Counted from the first letter of the stretch, positions 1-12,442 are shown. The stretch is 64,000 nucleotides of DNA from Liolophura sinensis (GCF_032854445.1 NC_088304.1:33224810-33288809); one strand, 5' to 3'. The notes: generated by a model from the sequence alone, not told the origin. Translations and numbers: made by a program.

Positions 1-2890
1 TCATACCATTTTGACTTATACTGCGCTGTTTTCACCTATTCTTGTATAGTTTATATTTACTTGATTCTTGAAGAATTTTTCTCTTTTTCAGTTTTATGGA
101 TGGAGTAAACCCTAGTGTCAAGGGTAAACCACGTGCACCGACCTTTGGTTAGTTACTGGCGAACTTTCGCGCCTATAACGTAAGGGTGTGTACCCCATAA
201 AAGTGCAAGACTAGTAAGCTTCAGTGAATCCTGGCTGAACTGCTCAAACGTGTTGGACCACTTAATATCATCAATACCTCACGAACGGTGAGAATGTGAG
301 AAGCAGCAAATTTCCTGTCGAATTCCTTGTTTGAACCCCCACCCAGTGTATTTCAATAATTGAAATTCCCACTCCCCTTCTTCTTATATGTTTATGCACC
401 CTTAACCCACATTGTTCTTGCAATGGGTTAAGTAGGTTGTATATCTTTGTTAATACACTACCATGTATACACGTTTACATTCATTGGACAACAACGGTCA
501 CATGGGGTACAGGTATATTCTCGAATCCTGCAGGCGACGTCAAATGTGTCTTGTGAGTATGCTCCCCTTTTGTTGGGATCCAACGACGGTCACATCGCTG
601 AAGCGATTCACCTATACATCGGTCTTCCGCACTGAGTTGATGGGTCTCAACAGGATAAATTCGCTACATAACCATGCAACTAATAGTATTTGCTTGTGCT
701 CTTATGGGCTGAGACTTAAAGTATACAGGAACCCGCTTTGGGGAACTGATGGCCGAATAGTTAGTGTACTAGCGCAGCTTGTTTTCCGGTCGATCGTAAG
801 AAAGTCGGCCAGTCACCTGGCGATGGTCGTGGGTTTCGTGTACACTACAATCATTTTGCTTTATCATAAATGCGTGTTCTTGTGGTGATGGCAATGTATA
901 CACGTCTTTAAACTCTGACTTCGATATAGGGGAAATATAATTATTTCCCAAAATCCGACTTACCTTGAGAACTTTTCACCAATATCCCGAAACAAATGAC
1001 CTATTACGGATCCTTTATGTCTTGATATTTCTTCCGGTTTGCTAATTCCAAAAATATACAAAAGCATTCCTCCCACAAACAAACTTCATTTCCGCGTTCC
1101 CGTGAACAGAAACGTATACTTCCATAAAGCAATCAAACACCGCGGCTTTAACGTCCCACTCGTTCAACATACCAGACCTTTTGTGGTCAAACTTATTTTT
1201 CTCTCTTAAGAGCCTTAAAAAATATGTTCGTACTTTGTGGGAGTTAAGATTCTAAGGACAAAAATAGTAATGAATAAGTGCAATTGATTTTAATGCATTT
1301 AGAACTGAGAAAATGCTTTAACACTGATATGCGGAATAGCTCAGGGGCTTTAGTAATCTGTCTGTATTCGAAGTGGAATGACAAGGTTCTGGTGTGAGGT
1401 GTCCGGTAGACTACTTCTTGGTTCGCCTGCAGCTATTTCACTGTGGCTTGTCTTTATACATTTAGAGGTAATTGACGGTAAGCTACTCTCACTATATGTA
1501 TCACAGGTGTACTCGGTAGGTTTCCGCTGATTGGGTTGTGGTCGTATTTCAGGGGTATATCAGGTATCTGGAACGGCGCAGTGATTTCTCCGTTTGTATT
1601 CATACATAAACATGAGAGCCAAAAAATATTCCTTATTCTAAAACGTAAACCTATGTATCACTCAACCATTGTTATAGAGAACATTGGCCGTCTAAATCAA
1701 CTCGGTCTGAGCTTTATTTTCTTGTGTTCTTTTCTCTAATTTGTCAGTGTTTCTGTATAGTTGTACTCGTAGAGAGATTGTTCACAAACTCTGCGGCGTA
1801 ACATCAGTGTGGTTTGTTCGTTTGTGGAGCATTTACATAGATAGTTAGAATAAACCCCTAGCTTTTCTGGTTTTGGGTCGTGACATTATTTTACCGCGTC
1901 AAAACTTCAGTGGAAATCACAAAAGCTTGTCACACGAATTTGCACGCAAAAATTGTACACATTAGCTGAACTAATTATGTACTTATGTACTGATGTAGCC
2001 TATGTTTGGAGAAGTCATCTTGATTTTGAGGACGTGTGTTAGTCGACTAAAGAACGTAGTATTTCTTACTTTAGAATAAACACACCACAGCAAATCTTGA
2101 TAATGTAATAGGTTTAGTGCTGCATGATTAAAGTAAATTGTTATTTTGCGTACATTTAATCTTTTGATTCGAGTTGTGTAGGGGAACGTTTGTTACGTTT
2201 GACTTCAGACTTATTAAAATAAAACAGATCGATTGCAACTGTCAGTGTGATGAGTCTTTCCTTTCCATGTAGTTGTCTCAAAAATATATATTATAAGCAA
2301 GTATTTTCTGATATATTCAACGAATAATCTTCCCATTATGACAATTGCTGGCGATCGCTGCGTTTGAGGGACTCACGGCATGGTATGTCGTTGCTCTGTG
2401 AACTCGGAATGCTGCTGCACGCGAATAACTAACATATCAGATATCCTTTGAACTCCGTCCGCACATAAGAGGCCCTGCATAGCACTTATACACTACTTAA
2501 TGCAATTTGATGCACATAAAGTCAGAAAATGAAAAACAGTATTCAAATGAAGGTAAAATTATCAAAGAGCCAGTGTCTGCCATTGGTCACATATACGTGC
2601 ATATATAAGAATGCAAATCTTCAGCTACATTAATATGTGCGTTTGTCATCCTTAAAGAATTATCTTCAGTTAATTTATACCTGAATGACTGATGTTATTA
2701 TTGGCTTATTAATACACGGATATTCGAATTGTTAGCATTCAGTGATACATGTTTGTTTATTATTTTATGCCTTTTCAGATATGTCTATATCTTTAATCAC
2801 GTTCAAGGCTGTCACATTTAAGACCACTGTTGACTTTGAGGACTCTGGGTCATTAATTAAGGTCGGAAATTCAAATCCATCTCTCGGCGG
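1..2890. other. non-coding stretch, no gene seen
   Basis: AT-rich sequence without a convincing exon. Open frames such as one at 463-888 have no recognisable domain or signal. The only structure I see is a very degenerate SINE near 755-845. Confidence 0.5.
755..845 (+). repeat. degenerate tRNA-derived SINE fragment
   Basis: Pieces of the SINE consensus are recognisable: a GTTAGTGTACTAGCGCAG-like head and, further on, GGCGATGGTCGTGGGTTTC. The middle is shortened and the 3' tail is missing. It is an old copy of the family seen intact at 7,583-7,865. Confidence 0.45.
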
Positions 2891-2892
2891 TT

Positions 2893-3112
2893 TGAGTGAG
2901 TGAGTGTGTGCTTGGGGTTTAACGTCGTACTTAACAATTTTTCAGTCATATGACGACGAAGGAATCCTTAGAGTGCATTTTATGTGCTACTTTGTTGCAA
3001 AACGGATTTCCACCGCTCTTTTATCTAGTGCTGCTTCACTGAGCCGCCTTACCGAAGGCAAGTAAGCCGCTACCGAAGCGGGCGCTCTACGAACTGTGCT
3101 ATCGGGGCCGGT
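2893..3112 (-). repeat. second SINE-like family, copy 1
   Basis: Closely matches the copy at 40,802-41,112. Shared blocks include GGGGTTTAACGTCGTACT-like sequence, the CATATGACGACGAAGG block, GGATTTCCACCGCTCTT and CTTACCGAAGGCAAGTAAG. On the minus strand the right end reads like a tRNA head (TAGCACAGTTCGTAGAGC), so the element probably runs leftward. This copy lacks part of the centre compared with copy 2. The family name is not established here. Confidence 0.6.
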
Positions 3113-3511
3113 CTGGGCGGTTTGACTACGACCTTGTGTATACTGGGTGCCAAGCGGTTGTGTCGACGGGGTTTTATAAGTAAAATATTCCCTAATGTAC
3201 AAAATAAAAAAATCAACCCAAAAAATAAATGAATGTTACCTTCATTACATAATTATATAAACCAAAACATTCTAGTGAAAGTAAAACCCATCTATCCGAA
3301 AAATAAGACAATTAAACAAAATAAATATTTGGCATTATTTCTTATAAGCAGCGGATAAACGAGTGCTCTCCTCAATGGCCACAAAACGTAGCGTGAAATT
3401 CAGATTACCAAAATAGTAGCTTATTTTCTGTTTCAGATACAACGGTGCACATCTCGGCATATCAGATTTTTTTTCTTTCATATTTAGCGTTTCAAAGCTC
3501 AGCAAAACGAT

Positions 3512-3675
3512 AACTTATTTGTTATTTATTTATTTGACCTGTGTCTCACGCCGTACTCAAGAATATTTCAAGGATATGATGGCCGCTAGCAGTATGGTAG
3601 GAAGAAACCAGACAGAGCCCGGAGGAAACTCGCCAGGAAGGCCGGAGGAAGCCAGAATGAGCTGGATTTCAGCTT
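3512..3675 (-). repeat. truncated tRNA-derived SINE
   Basis: Begins with a TTATTTATTTATTTGAC tail and continues through CACGCCGTACTCAAGAATATTTCA and the central domain up to GAGCTGGATTTCAG, where the tRNA head is missing. It lies head-to-tail with the fuller copy starting at 3,729. Confidence 0.75.
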
Positions 3676-3728
3676 GTAGCGGTAACTTATTTGTTGTGTC
3701 AGATCTGGTCGCACACAGCTTTAGATTT

Positions 3729-3988
3729 TTTTTTTTTGGATTGGTGTTTTACGCCGTACTCAAGAATATTTCACTTATACGACGGCGGCCAGCATTATGG
3801 TGGGTGGAAACCGGGCAGAGCCCGGGGGAACCCACGACCATCCGCAGTTTGCTGACAGACCTTCTCAGGTACGGCCGGAGAGGAAGCCAGCATGAGCTGG
3901 ACTTGAACTCACAGCGACCGCATTGGTGAGAGACTCCTGGGTCATTACGCTGCGCTAGCGCTTTAACCGACTGAGCCACGGAGGCCCC
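3729..3988 (-). repeat. near full-length tRNA-derived SINE
   Basis: On the minus strand it starts GGGGGCCTCCGTGGCTCAG (A box) and has a GAGTTCAAGTCC B box. A central domain follows, then the conserved tail GAAATATTCTTGAGTACGG and a poly(A) seen here as poly(T) at 3,726-3,738. It resembles molluscan tRNA SINEs; whether it is a MetaSINE/RUDI-type family needs a Repbase comparison. Confidence 0.85.
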
Positions 3989-4089
3989 CACAGCTTTAGA
4001 GTCAAATTCAGAAAATGTCAACTTAGCAAAAAGAGCGTTTAAGTTGTACATCTTAAAATCACGACAACGGATGTCACGTGTGAAATACA

Positions 4090-5340
4090 TCGGAATGAAT
4101 TAAAAGTTTAAATTTATTGATATTTTTGCAAAAACTTCATAGCCGTACATACGTTCAGGTCAGGGTGTTTATGTTAAATTTACAGAGAGGGATCGTGTGA
4201 ACTTTCTAAGTTCACTAATGACAAGCTAATGTACATTTATTTTACTTGAGGCGATTTACCACCTAGTGGGTATGTAGTAATCAATCAGTTACAAAGCTCA
4301 CCAATCAACAATTATTTATAATTCATCATAACCCAGACTTTGGCTCTTTCGCCTTGACTTTTCAATAAACTGCTTCAGTAAAGCTAAGTTTTTGGCCTTA
4401 AATTCGGGAACTTTGGTATCGTCCTGCCTTAGCGATCAGCGTAACTTGTGATGTAAAGAAATATTATTTGGCCCCATGCATGCGTCTACGACACGACGGT
4501 CTAACGGTGCATGCAGAATTATATATGTCGGCGTTGGGACAATTCAAATTTAAAGAATATAAACAATTAAAGCCATATCGTCCTTATATAACGGAAATAT
4601 TATTGTAAGCCACCTTAGATTGGAGATGAGAAAACATATGCTCCAAACAAATAACCTGTAAAGCTGCCCTGTTGTCTCCTATTCCCCTCCGGTCAGTTAG
4701 TGCATATACAGATCGTCCGGATGTGGGCACTAAATATAGCAAAACAAAGAGATATTGTTTTAAAGTTTATAAAGATAAGGAATATGTTGAACAAAAAAGG
4801 CACAAACCATGCTGGTTATAACGGTTTTAAACAATTTTAATGCGACAAATTAGTAAATAATCCTGCTTTGGGTAAGCATTTGTCCTGTGTCGTATAGACG
4901 GCGACGAACATTGCTGTTCTTGTTTCATTTTAATAATACATGTGGACTTTAGAACACGTTAAATACCGCTGCACAAGGACTAAAAAACCTGGATTTAATC
5001 GTGATTTGTTGTCGACAATACAATACCGTTTGTTCGTGTTTGACATAATACAGTAATAGACAAGATTGAATCTACTGAAAAAGCTTATTTATTACTGATA
5101 GACGGGGTTTAAAGGTCGATGACAATATGCAAGCCGCGTAGGATGTTTTTCTAGTCTCATTCCTAGCTAGACCTGCCTTGACATGTTCTGGTAGGTATTG
5201 CGTGCTTTATGGCGACATGACACGATACGCATGACCGCTGAAATGTCTTATCATGACTTAATTTAGGTCAGGCATATCTTCTGAAAACTTGGAAAAGAGT
5301 TGCAGTAAGATTCAGCTTAGATATCTTACTCCGTAATTAG
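4090..5340. other. non-coding stretch, nothing recognised
   Basis: No exon, repeat unit or RNA gene that I can support. Confidence 0.4.
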
Positions 5341-5353
5341 ACAATCAACAGTG

Positions 5354-5430
5354 TAGAAATGTATGTGTATATGCCACGCATATTTACACATATATGTGTA
5401 TATGCCACGCATAATTACACATATATGTGT
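5354..5430. repeat. short tandem duplication, about 36 bp x 2
   Basis: Two adjacent units share GTGTATATGCCACGCAT followed by a TTACACATATAT block. Only one position differs within the shared core. Confidence 0.7.
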
Positions 5431-5484
5431 CTATTTCATGACATAAGTATGACTGGCGATAGACCGAATATGTCATCATATCTT

Positions 5485-5712
5485 AAGCAACATGACGGAA
5501 GATATCATCACCAGTAAAACATCATGAACGAAGTATCACTACAAGTAAAATATCATGAACGAAGATATCATCACCAGTAAAATATCATGAACGAAGATAC
5601 CACCGCAAATAAAATATCATGAACGAAGATATCACCACCAGTAAGATATCGTGATCGAAGATATCACGACCAATGATATGTCATGATCGAAGACATCACT
5701 ATCAGTAAAGCA
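5485..5712. repeat. degenerate 32-bp tandem repeat, about 7 units
   Basis: Units carry ATCATGAACGAAGATATCA followed by CCACCAGTAAA-like sequence. Units at the right end change CATGAACG to CGTGATCG or CATGATCG, so the array diverges from left to right. Confidence 0.8.
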
Positions 5713-5808
5713 CTGCTATCAAACATATTAACAGAATGACTGGAAATACGTCCATTAACAAACATTATGATGAGATAGATCACAATCAAACAAACATCAA
5801 CTGTAAAG

Positions 5809-5810
<2 letters not shown>

Positions 5811-5848
<38 letters not shown>
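5811..5848. repeat. AT dinucleotide microsatellite
   Basis: Uninterrupted alternating AT run. Confidence 0.95.
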
Positions 5849-5852
<4 letters not shown>

Positions 5853-6305
5853 AAATAAAACGTGATGATGGAAAATATATCCATCAGTAAGATGGCGATT
5901 ACACGTAATTTGAGATAAGTCTATGGAAACACCAGCCATACCGCAGATTTTCATATTTATACAACAGACAAGCACTAACAGTCAACATATGCTCAGCGAT
6001 GGTAGTAAAGATATTAACTCTCAACACGACGGCAGGAGTAGAGATACAGTAGTCATCACCTCCATAGCAGTAAGAATACCGAGAAGAGTAAGATACCGCA
6101 GTGCAGCTGACTCCCGCGACCTGCGGCCGCTGACCTGAAGAGTAAAAAGAGAGCTATGATTAGACTTCTCATGGTGAATCAATGAAATAAATGAACGTGT
6201 GTGTACATATATGTAATATCTTCTCTTTTTGTCTCAGCATATATATAATATCTTCTCTTTTTGTCTCAGTTTCTTCTATATCACTAGTTTTATTCATTCA
6301 AGATG

Positions 6306-6308
<3 letters not shown>

Positions 6309-6393
<85 letters not shown>
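6309..6393. repeat. AT dinucleotide microsatellite
   Basis: About 85 bp of alternating AT. Open frames of Tyr-Ile repeats across it are artefacts. A short run of GTCAGTCAGT-like sequence follows at 6,414-6,485. Confidence 0.95.
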
Positions 6394-6395
<2 letters not shown>

Positions 6396-6489
6396 CAATC
6401 ATTTATACCCTTAGTCAGTGAGTCAGTGATTCAGTGAGGCCTTCAGTCAGTCAGCCAGTCAGTGAGTCGTTTAGACAGTCAGCCTGTCA

Positions 6490-7570
6490 ATCGGAAAACA
6501 AATCAACTATTTTAACGTACAACAATCAGAAAATGGTGACTCAGAAAATAGCTGAGATGCGTGAAAAGAAAGGTTTTGAGGGTTGTTTTCTTTTCAATGA
6601 AATTTTTTTCAAACAGCAGCTGTGCTTACAAATAACTCCTTTAGAACAGACGAATGATCTACGTGTGAACTATTTAATCACGGATCAGACACCATCAAGC
6701 AACGTTACACGATCCATTGTCCATGCCCTTTTGACTTTCACAGTTCTTAGAACTTTCTTATTGCTGACGCAAAAAAATGAAAAGGTGTAAGATTCTCCCA
6801 CATCTCATCACATCTTTTAACACAATTATTTCGGAACACTGTGTTTTCAACATGTTTTAAAAAGCAGTTCAGAGACTACTTTGAAGAGGTATGAAATGTG
6901 TGGGCATGTCTCATGTCAAAAACAAGCTTTCATTGCTAACCATAGCCGAATTTAAAAAGCCGAAATGTCGTTGGAATGTAATGGCACCTCATATCATTCT
7001 CTCTATGAATCGTAAAACTGAACACTTTTGTAAAGGTAAGTATTTGTTTTAATAAATGTCACCAACAAGAAGAAATAGAGCAGAGCATTAAATTTATTTT
7101 GGATCAGTCTTAAAAACAAGTGTAACTTTACCACAAGAACATATCCTGGCGTTACTATTGTAACGGCATACACAAGAAACATACACGTTGAATTGATGAG
7201 AAAGTTACTTAAGAATTCACTTTCAACCTGTTGCTTATGAAAGACTCGTACAGGTTTTTTTGCGTCATTTTATTTATATATCGGATTTAAGACGCTAAGT
7301 GTGTCATATTTATTACATAACCATCGTACTGCTTGTTTATCCATCTAATGATGAAGCCCAAACCATTAAGACCTGTAGGGAAACTACACAGCATCTATTA
7401 ACATTCTTTTTCACGCCAGGGGAAATCAGGGACAGTCTGTTCATTGTGATAATGTTTTCAAAAAATCAGACCTGACACCTTGCCCAGTAACAGCATTAAA
7501 ATGTGTCATTCTATCGAGTTACTTACTGCTAAAAATTCTGCCTCAACATATTCATCATAGCATTGTGTTT
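6490..7570. other. non-coding stretch, nothing recognised
   Basis: A 118-codon frame at 6,434-6,790 has no recognisable domain and begins in the simple repeat. I do not call it a gene. Confidence 0.4.
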
Positions 7571-7582
7571 AATAAAAGGATA

Positions 7583-7832
7583 GGGGCTTTCGTGGCTCAG
7601 TCGGTTAGCGCGCGAGCGCAGCGTAATGACCCAGGAGCCTCTCACCAATGCGGTCGTTGTGAGTTCAAGTCCAGCTCATGCTGGCTTCCTCTCCGGCCGT
7701 AAGTGGGAAGGTCTTCCAGCAACCCGCGGATGGTCGTGGGTTTCCCCCGCGCTCTGCCCGGTTTCCACCCACCATAATGCTGGCCGCCGTCGTATAAGTG
7801 AAATATTCTTGAGTACGGCGTAAAACACCAAT

Positions 7833-7865
<33 letters not shown>
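7583..7865 (+). repeat. full-length tRNA-derived SINE with target duplication
   Basis: The best reference copy in the window. The tRNA head has an A box in GTGGCTCAGTCGGTTAGC and a B box in GAGTTCAAGTCC. A central domain runs through CTTCCTCTCCGG to CCACCATAATGCTGGCCG, the tail is GAGTACGGCGTAAAACACC, and a poly(A) follows. It is flanked by the 9-bp duplication AAAAGGATA at 7,574-7,582 and 7,862-7,870, so insertion was by target-primed reverse transcription. Confidence 0.9.
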
Positions 7866-7869
<4 letters not shown>

Positions 7870-8155
7870 AAAGAAAATATGATGGCAACACAGACTTTTG
7901 AGTAAATCTTGACCAGTGAGGTCCACAAAATTGCAATTAACATCACCGCCTTTTTCCTTCCCTAATTCTGCTTAAGACATGATGCTAGAGAGCGTGTAAT
8001 TTGCTATTGATTAAAACTCTAACTTGGGTAAGCAGACAAGAGGCCTTATTTGACCAGTTACGTCTGACCATCTTCCCACTATAACACTGTCGTCGCTGCT
8101 CTGTTGTTGTTTTTTTTTTCTTTTTTTTTTGGTTTCTATGCTGTACGTCTAAATT
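7870..8155 (+). repeat. dispersed repeat, copy A
   Basis: Aligns by eye with 25,345-25,590 and more weakly with 25,068-25,245. Shared landmarks are TTGCAATTAACAT, TTCTGCT(T/C)AAG, GACAAGAGG and TCTATGCTGTA. No coding capacity is visible. The family is unidentified; a decayed transposon is likely. Confidence 0.5.
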
Positions 8156-8180
8156 ATGTCCTTTGATAATGTAATATAAT

Positions 8181-8250
8181 AATGCAGCTATAATAATATA
8201 ATAATGTAGCAATAATAATATAATAATGTAGCAATAATAATATAATAATG
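8181..8250. repeat. 22-bp tandem repeat, about 3 units
   Basis: Units read AATGTAGCAATAATAATATA with one or two changes. Confidence 0.8.
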
Positions 8251-8794
8251 CCTAATTGTGTCACACTTAATAGCTCGTGTGACAACTGACCGAGATGAGA
8301 TTGGCGTTAATATTGCCATTGTCTTAATTACTCATTGTAGATGATGAATGGCCCTTAATCAGTCCATTGTTATCTGATCACAAGTAGGCCTACACTTGTG
8401 AGAATAAATATACCTTACGACGTAACCTGAAAGCCAGAGTCAGTCAGCATTCAGCTCTGATGATATATCAGCGTGAAACCTTGTAAGAATCAACGTTTGT
8501 TGAAGCGGCAAAATGTTTTGTGCATTAAAAATTGAATTAAATTCCTGCTGATAAACATCTGTATATAACCCACAGGTTTTGAACAGACTAATAGTTTTAC
8601 ATCTTATTTGATTTATTTATACTAAAGATATGAATAAAATGACGTACATATATCGACGCCATTCGCCATTTAAAAAAAGAATATTTTCCACTGTTACACT
8701 GACATCTCTCTTAATGATGAAATAATTTAGAACATTGGCAGTTAGACAAGATTATCAAATATCACTAAGAAAGTGAGTGTGAATGTTGACTTAC

Positions 8795-11276
8795 TTTGTT
8801 GCCCATTTCCTCCCCGGCAACGCGTTATCTGGCGCCGGCGTGCCCTGATTGATCTGGTGGAGAGCAGCAGGTAGTGCGGCCAAGGGCAGAGGGGTCGTCT
8901 GTGGGTCGAGAGTTCCCGTTGCTGTTTTAGCAGAGGCTACGGTTGCAGAGTTTTGTGTGGGTTTGGAAGTTGATGACGTCATAGAACGGCTTACGGCTGG
9001 CGTAGGATCGGTAGCTAGAATTTCGGTAACGTTGCTTACGCCGGAAGGAGGGCTGGTTGCAAGTCTCGTAGGAGCCGCTGTCGTTGATTTCTTAGTGGTG
9101 TTTGTTGCTATGGACAAAACATTGCTTCCAACGTCCACGGCTATCTCAGCCCTTCCTAGAACCGCGGTAACAGTAGCACGCTCTGTGGTTGCTGTTGTTG
9201 TTGTTACTTCTACTGCTGCTGTTCCTGTTGTTGTTGTTGCGCTTGTTTTGGTTGTTTTCTTAAGGGGCTGCGGTATCATTCCAAAGAGTGAAATTGACCC
9301 GTGGCTTCGGATTTTGCCGGAGGAAGCCCGAGCCATGGCTATTTCAGCCGTCTTGTCGGGGCCAACGTAAACTACGTTACTTATTGTTCCAGTTCTCCGT
9401 CTGATATTAAAGTCATTGCGAATAGGGTTTTGTCTTAAAATCCTACCGCTAGTCCCTGACGACAACGGACTGTTGTTTACACCCGATGTTCCAATTCGTC
9501 CTCGTAACTGGTTTTGTAGAGTTGACACGCCGCTGGGGGTCTGAATCCCTGTTGTAACTATGGTGGGCGAGATAGGAGACGACTGCGCGTTCCCACCTCC
9601 CCGAGCACGCCAGTTTGACCACCAGGACCTAGTGTCGGCTTGAATTCTAGAGACTGGCCTTTTGATGTTAGACTGCCATGTGTTGGGTGGTCGATTTCGC
9701 GAAACTCGTGATGAGGTACCGGATGGGGCCAGTCGGGACGGGGTTGAATTCCTCATGTTGTCTACGGCCTGTTTGTTTCTGTTGGTCCACCAGGCCAGTG
9801 GGTTGTTGTTATTTATTGCTTGTCGAAGTAATGGGTGCAGTGTCGTGGGTCGTATTGTAGGCTTCTGAGTTGTCCTTTCAGTGGATTTTCGTTGCGTACT
9901 CAATGGACTCTGTGTTGTAGTAGTAGATTTCTGAGAAGTTTTTACGATGGTTTTTGCTTTTATACTCGATGGACTTCCTCTTGTAGTTTTTACTCTCTGA
10001 GTGTTGTTTACGGTGATTTTTGCTTGTATGCTCAATAGACTTGGGGTTGTAGTACTTGCTTTCGGGGTAGACTTATCTGTGGTTTTTCTTTGCAAACCTA
10101 CGGGACTTGCCATTGCTGCATTTACCTTAGCAGACTGTGGACTTGTTGATGTAGGCTTGGCTCTGATGGCGATAACTGGTTTTGTCTGAACAACCTTAGG
10201 TATATTCGTGTGAATTCCTTTTGGGGCCGGCGTTATTCCATCTGACTGACTACCAACCAAGGGGGCATCTATAAATGTAGGCACTTCTCCCGATGTTGAG
10301 GGGTGAATGCTTTTCGCAGATGGCATAGCAGTGGTCTTCAGTTTCGAAATACGACTAGGAGCCTGCGTACCGTCAATCTGCCTCTGTACCGGTGTTGGTG
10401 TCGGTGTTGGGACAGACGTCTTGCCGTTCAGCCGGGGAACTTGTACTTGGGCACCACCCGATGTGCCGATCTGCCCAACGTTTGCTGTTGGTATCGGTGT
10501 TCGGACAGACGTCTTGCCGTTCAACCGGGGAACTTGTACTTGCGCACCACCCGATGTGCCGATCTGTCCAACGTTTGCTGTTGGTATCGGTGTTCGGACA
10601 GACGACTTGCCGTTCAGCCGGGGAACTTGTACTTGTGCACCACCCGATGTGCCGATCTGCCCAACGTTTGCTGCTGAGCTGTTAGAAATCACCGTATGAT
10701 TGACCGTGTTTGCAAAGTGAAACGTCAGCGATCCCTGGTAGGACGGGGGTTTCACGTCAACCTTGGTTCTTCCAAGAGGGTTTGGATTCTGCCTTGGACT
10801 TGGGGTTGTTCCGTATATCCGATTTGAAGGTCTGCTGGTGGTAGTTTCTACAGAACCCACCAAAGTATCCTTTATGGAGGAGAGTATCGACTTGATTGTC
10901 GAGTCAAATGATACCAAAGCAGTTGTTTCAGTAGTGTTATCTAAAGTGGAATTACTTTCGACGGAAGATTGCAGCGCCAGGGTATCATTTAGGGTGGCAA
11001 GAGTAACAGGGTCTTGAGTTATAGGCGCTTCCGTAACAGGGAGCGGAGGTAATTCCTCGAGCTCGGCGAGCTGCTCTAATGAAACTCCCATTGTGTCGTT
11101 TGTCAGCATTTTGTACAGTGTGGAGTTCGGATCCAAAAAATTGGGTTCCAAGGTGGGCTCTGGTTCCTCACCAGGTTCCGGTGCTTCCCACGGCTCGGAA
11201 TTGCCTCCTGCCTGACCTCCCGGTAGCTGCATCAATAGCTGCTCAATAAAATCCTCCCATTCCATTCCTGTCGCCT
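8795..11276 (-). CDS. mucin-like gene 1, large Thr/Ser/Pro-rich exon
   Basis: Second coding exon of a secreted protein whose signal-peptide exon is at 12,340-12,442. The acceptor is a pyrimidine tract plus CAG just above 11,276. The exon is entered in phase 1 and encodes about 826 residues. It opens with an acidic amphipathic stretch (MEWEDFIEQLLMQL), followed by long runs rich in Thr, Ser, Pro and Asn-X-Ser/Thr sites, three 31-residue repeats, a Trp/Arg-rich part (SWWSNWRARGGG) and a Thr-rich C-terminal third. The mature part has essentially no Cys. No enzymatic domain is seen. The composition fits a heavily O-glycosylated extracellular protein, such as a mucin or shell/mucus matrix protein; that role is inference. 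The frame ends at TAA inside AAAGTAAGT, a perfect splice donor, so a further exon is likely; without splicing the TAA would be the stop. Confidence 0.8.
10397..10675 (-). repeat. 93-bp coding tandem repeat, three units
   Basis: Three in-frame 93-bp units (31 residues each) inside mucin-like gene 1, with period confirmed by the TTTGCTG landmark at 10,481, 10,574 and 10,667. Each encodes a TSGGAQVQVPRLNGK-like core followed by S/T-V-R/P-TP. Units differ by only a few bases, which points to recent duplication or gene conversion. Confidence 0.9.
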
Positions 11277-12054
11277 CTGAAAGAGAAAAAAATGGGAAAC
11301 GTGACGAAGCGATAAAATACCAATTCAGCTTTTGGTTTTTCTGTTTCAGAATCTGAACTTATATCATTACCACTAACAATCTACCTATATGTACCAAAAG
11401 CGTGCTTTTCTGTAGACAGGTTATTAAGGATTATTAATTTTGTATAAAAACCGTCATGAACTAAATAAAAATGGAGTCATATAAGTTTCGAATTATTATA
11501 CATACATTATTATATATGACTACTTATTATAATTATAATTATATTACCCGGGCCACCAAGCCCGGTTAATATTACAATGTGTTATCAAAATCTATACTAA
11601 TGTTTGTAACAATACTACCAAGGGTGATCGTTTCGTTTGCACAACTCGTCTTTATTATCGACTTTTGTTTCTATCACGTGTGCACGTAAAGTGAATACAC
11701 AATACAAATACCCAATGATAATCTTATTTATTACTTTCCCACGGCTATATATGCAATCGGTGATTATATATTATGTGTGGGCCAACAAGGAACACCAAAA
11801 AGTCAGCAAATAATACCGGGTATTTGTATATACCCCTTGACTTTTAAGCTTTGTAGCCTGTCTCGCATATAAAGTTTTTTTATCAGTCGATGTTTGTAAG
11901 ACATAGTAATTAGGACACATTCAGTCTTGGTGAGTGTGATAAACAGTATGCTCACATGGTAAAGGAAGTTCTGGTGATTGTCATAGCCATGGTACATAAT
12001 CGACGATATTTTACTTGATGAAAAGCGTTTTTAAATCCCACGTAATGTTCTGCC

Positions 12055-12230
12055 GAGGCCTCTGTGTCAGAGTGGTCATCGTACCAACGCAACGTAATGA
12101 CCCAGGAGACCAATACAGTACAGCTCATCACGAGTTCAAGTCCAGCTCATGCAAGCCGGTTTCATCTCCAATCGTATGTGAAAGTCTGTCAGTAGCCTGG
12201 GATTGGTCGTGGGTTTACAGCGCACTCATT
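12055..12230 (+). repeat. degenerate SINE inside intron 1 of mucin-like gene 1
   Basis: Retains GAGGCCTCTGTG, CGTAATGACCCAGGAG, GAGTTCAAGTCCAGCTCATGC and GGTCGTGGGTTT from the tRNA SINE. It lies antisense to the host gene, and its 3' tail is lost. Confidence 0.7.
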
Positions 12231-12339
12231 GCATGTTTACATTGCATGTTTAAATAAGCGATTTCCTGTGTGGATAGCTAAATAAAAACTCATATGCAGG
12301 CCTTACGTTGGGGGTTGAGTATAGAAGAAGTAGACTTAC

Positions 12340-12442
12340 CGAATTTTGTTCGCAAGGCTGGGGGAACGACAACTTGCTGTTGAGTTTGCTGACAGAAGCA
12401 CAGTAACAAGACAGTAAACGCGATCCCTGCTAACCGATTCAT
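12340..12442 (-). CDS. mucin-like gene 1, signal-peptide exon
   Basis: First coding exon, 103 nt. ATG is at 12,442-12,440 and the exon encodes 34 residues plus one base. The N-terminus MNRLAGIAFTVLLLCFC is a clear signal peptide, followed by a Gln-rich stretch and VVVPPALRTKF. It ends at a consensus donor (TTCG|GTAAGT). Splicing to 11,276 keeps the frame (phase 1) and joins this exon to the Thr/Ser-rich exon across an intron of about 1.06 kb. A TATA-like box lies about 40 bp upstream of ATG, implying a very short 5' leader. The protein should enter the secretory pathway. Confidence 0.8.

Noticed and set aside
463-888. 141-codon plus-strand frame
   Set aside because: Overlaps a degenerate SINE, has no domain, and lacks splice or promoter context.
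6191-6414. Tyr-Ile repeat proteins
   Set aside because: Direct translation of an AT microsatellite; the same applies at 44,145-44,691.
8849-11017. Plus-strand frames opposite mucin-like gene 1
   Set aside because: Antisense shadows of a biased, stop-poor coding sequence; no domains.
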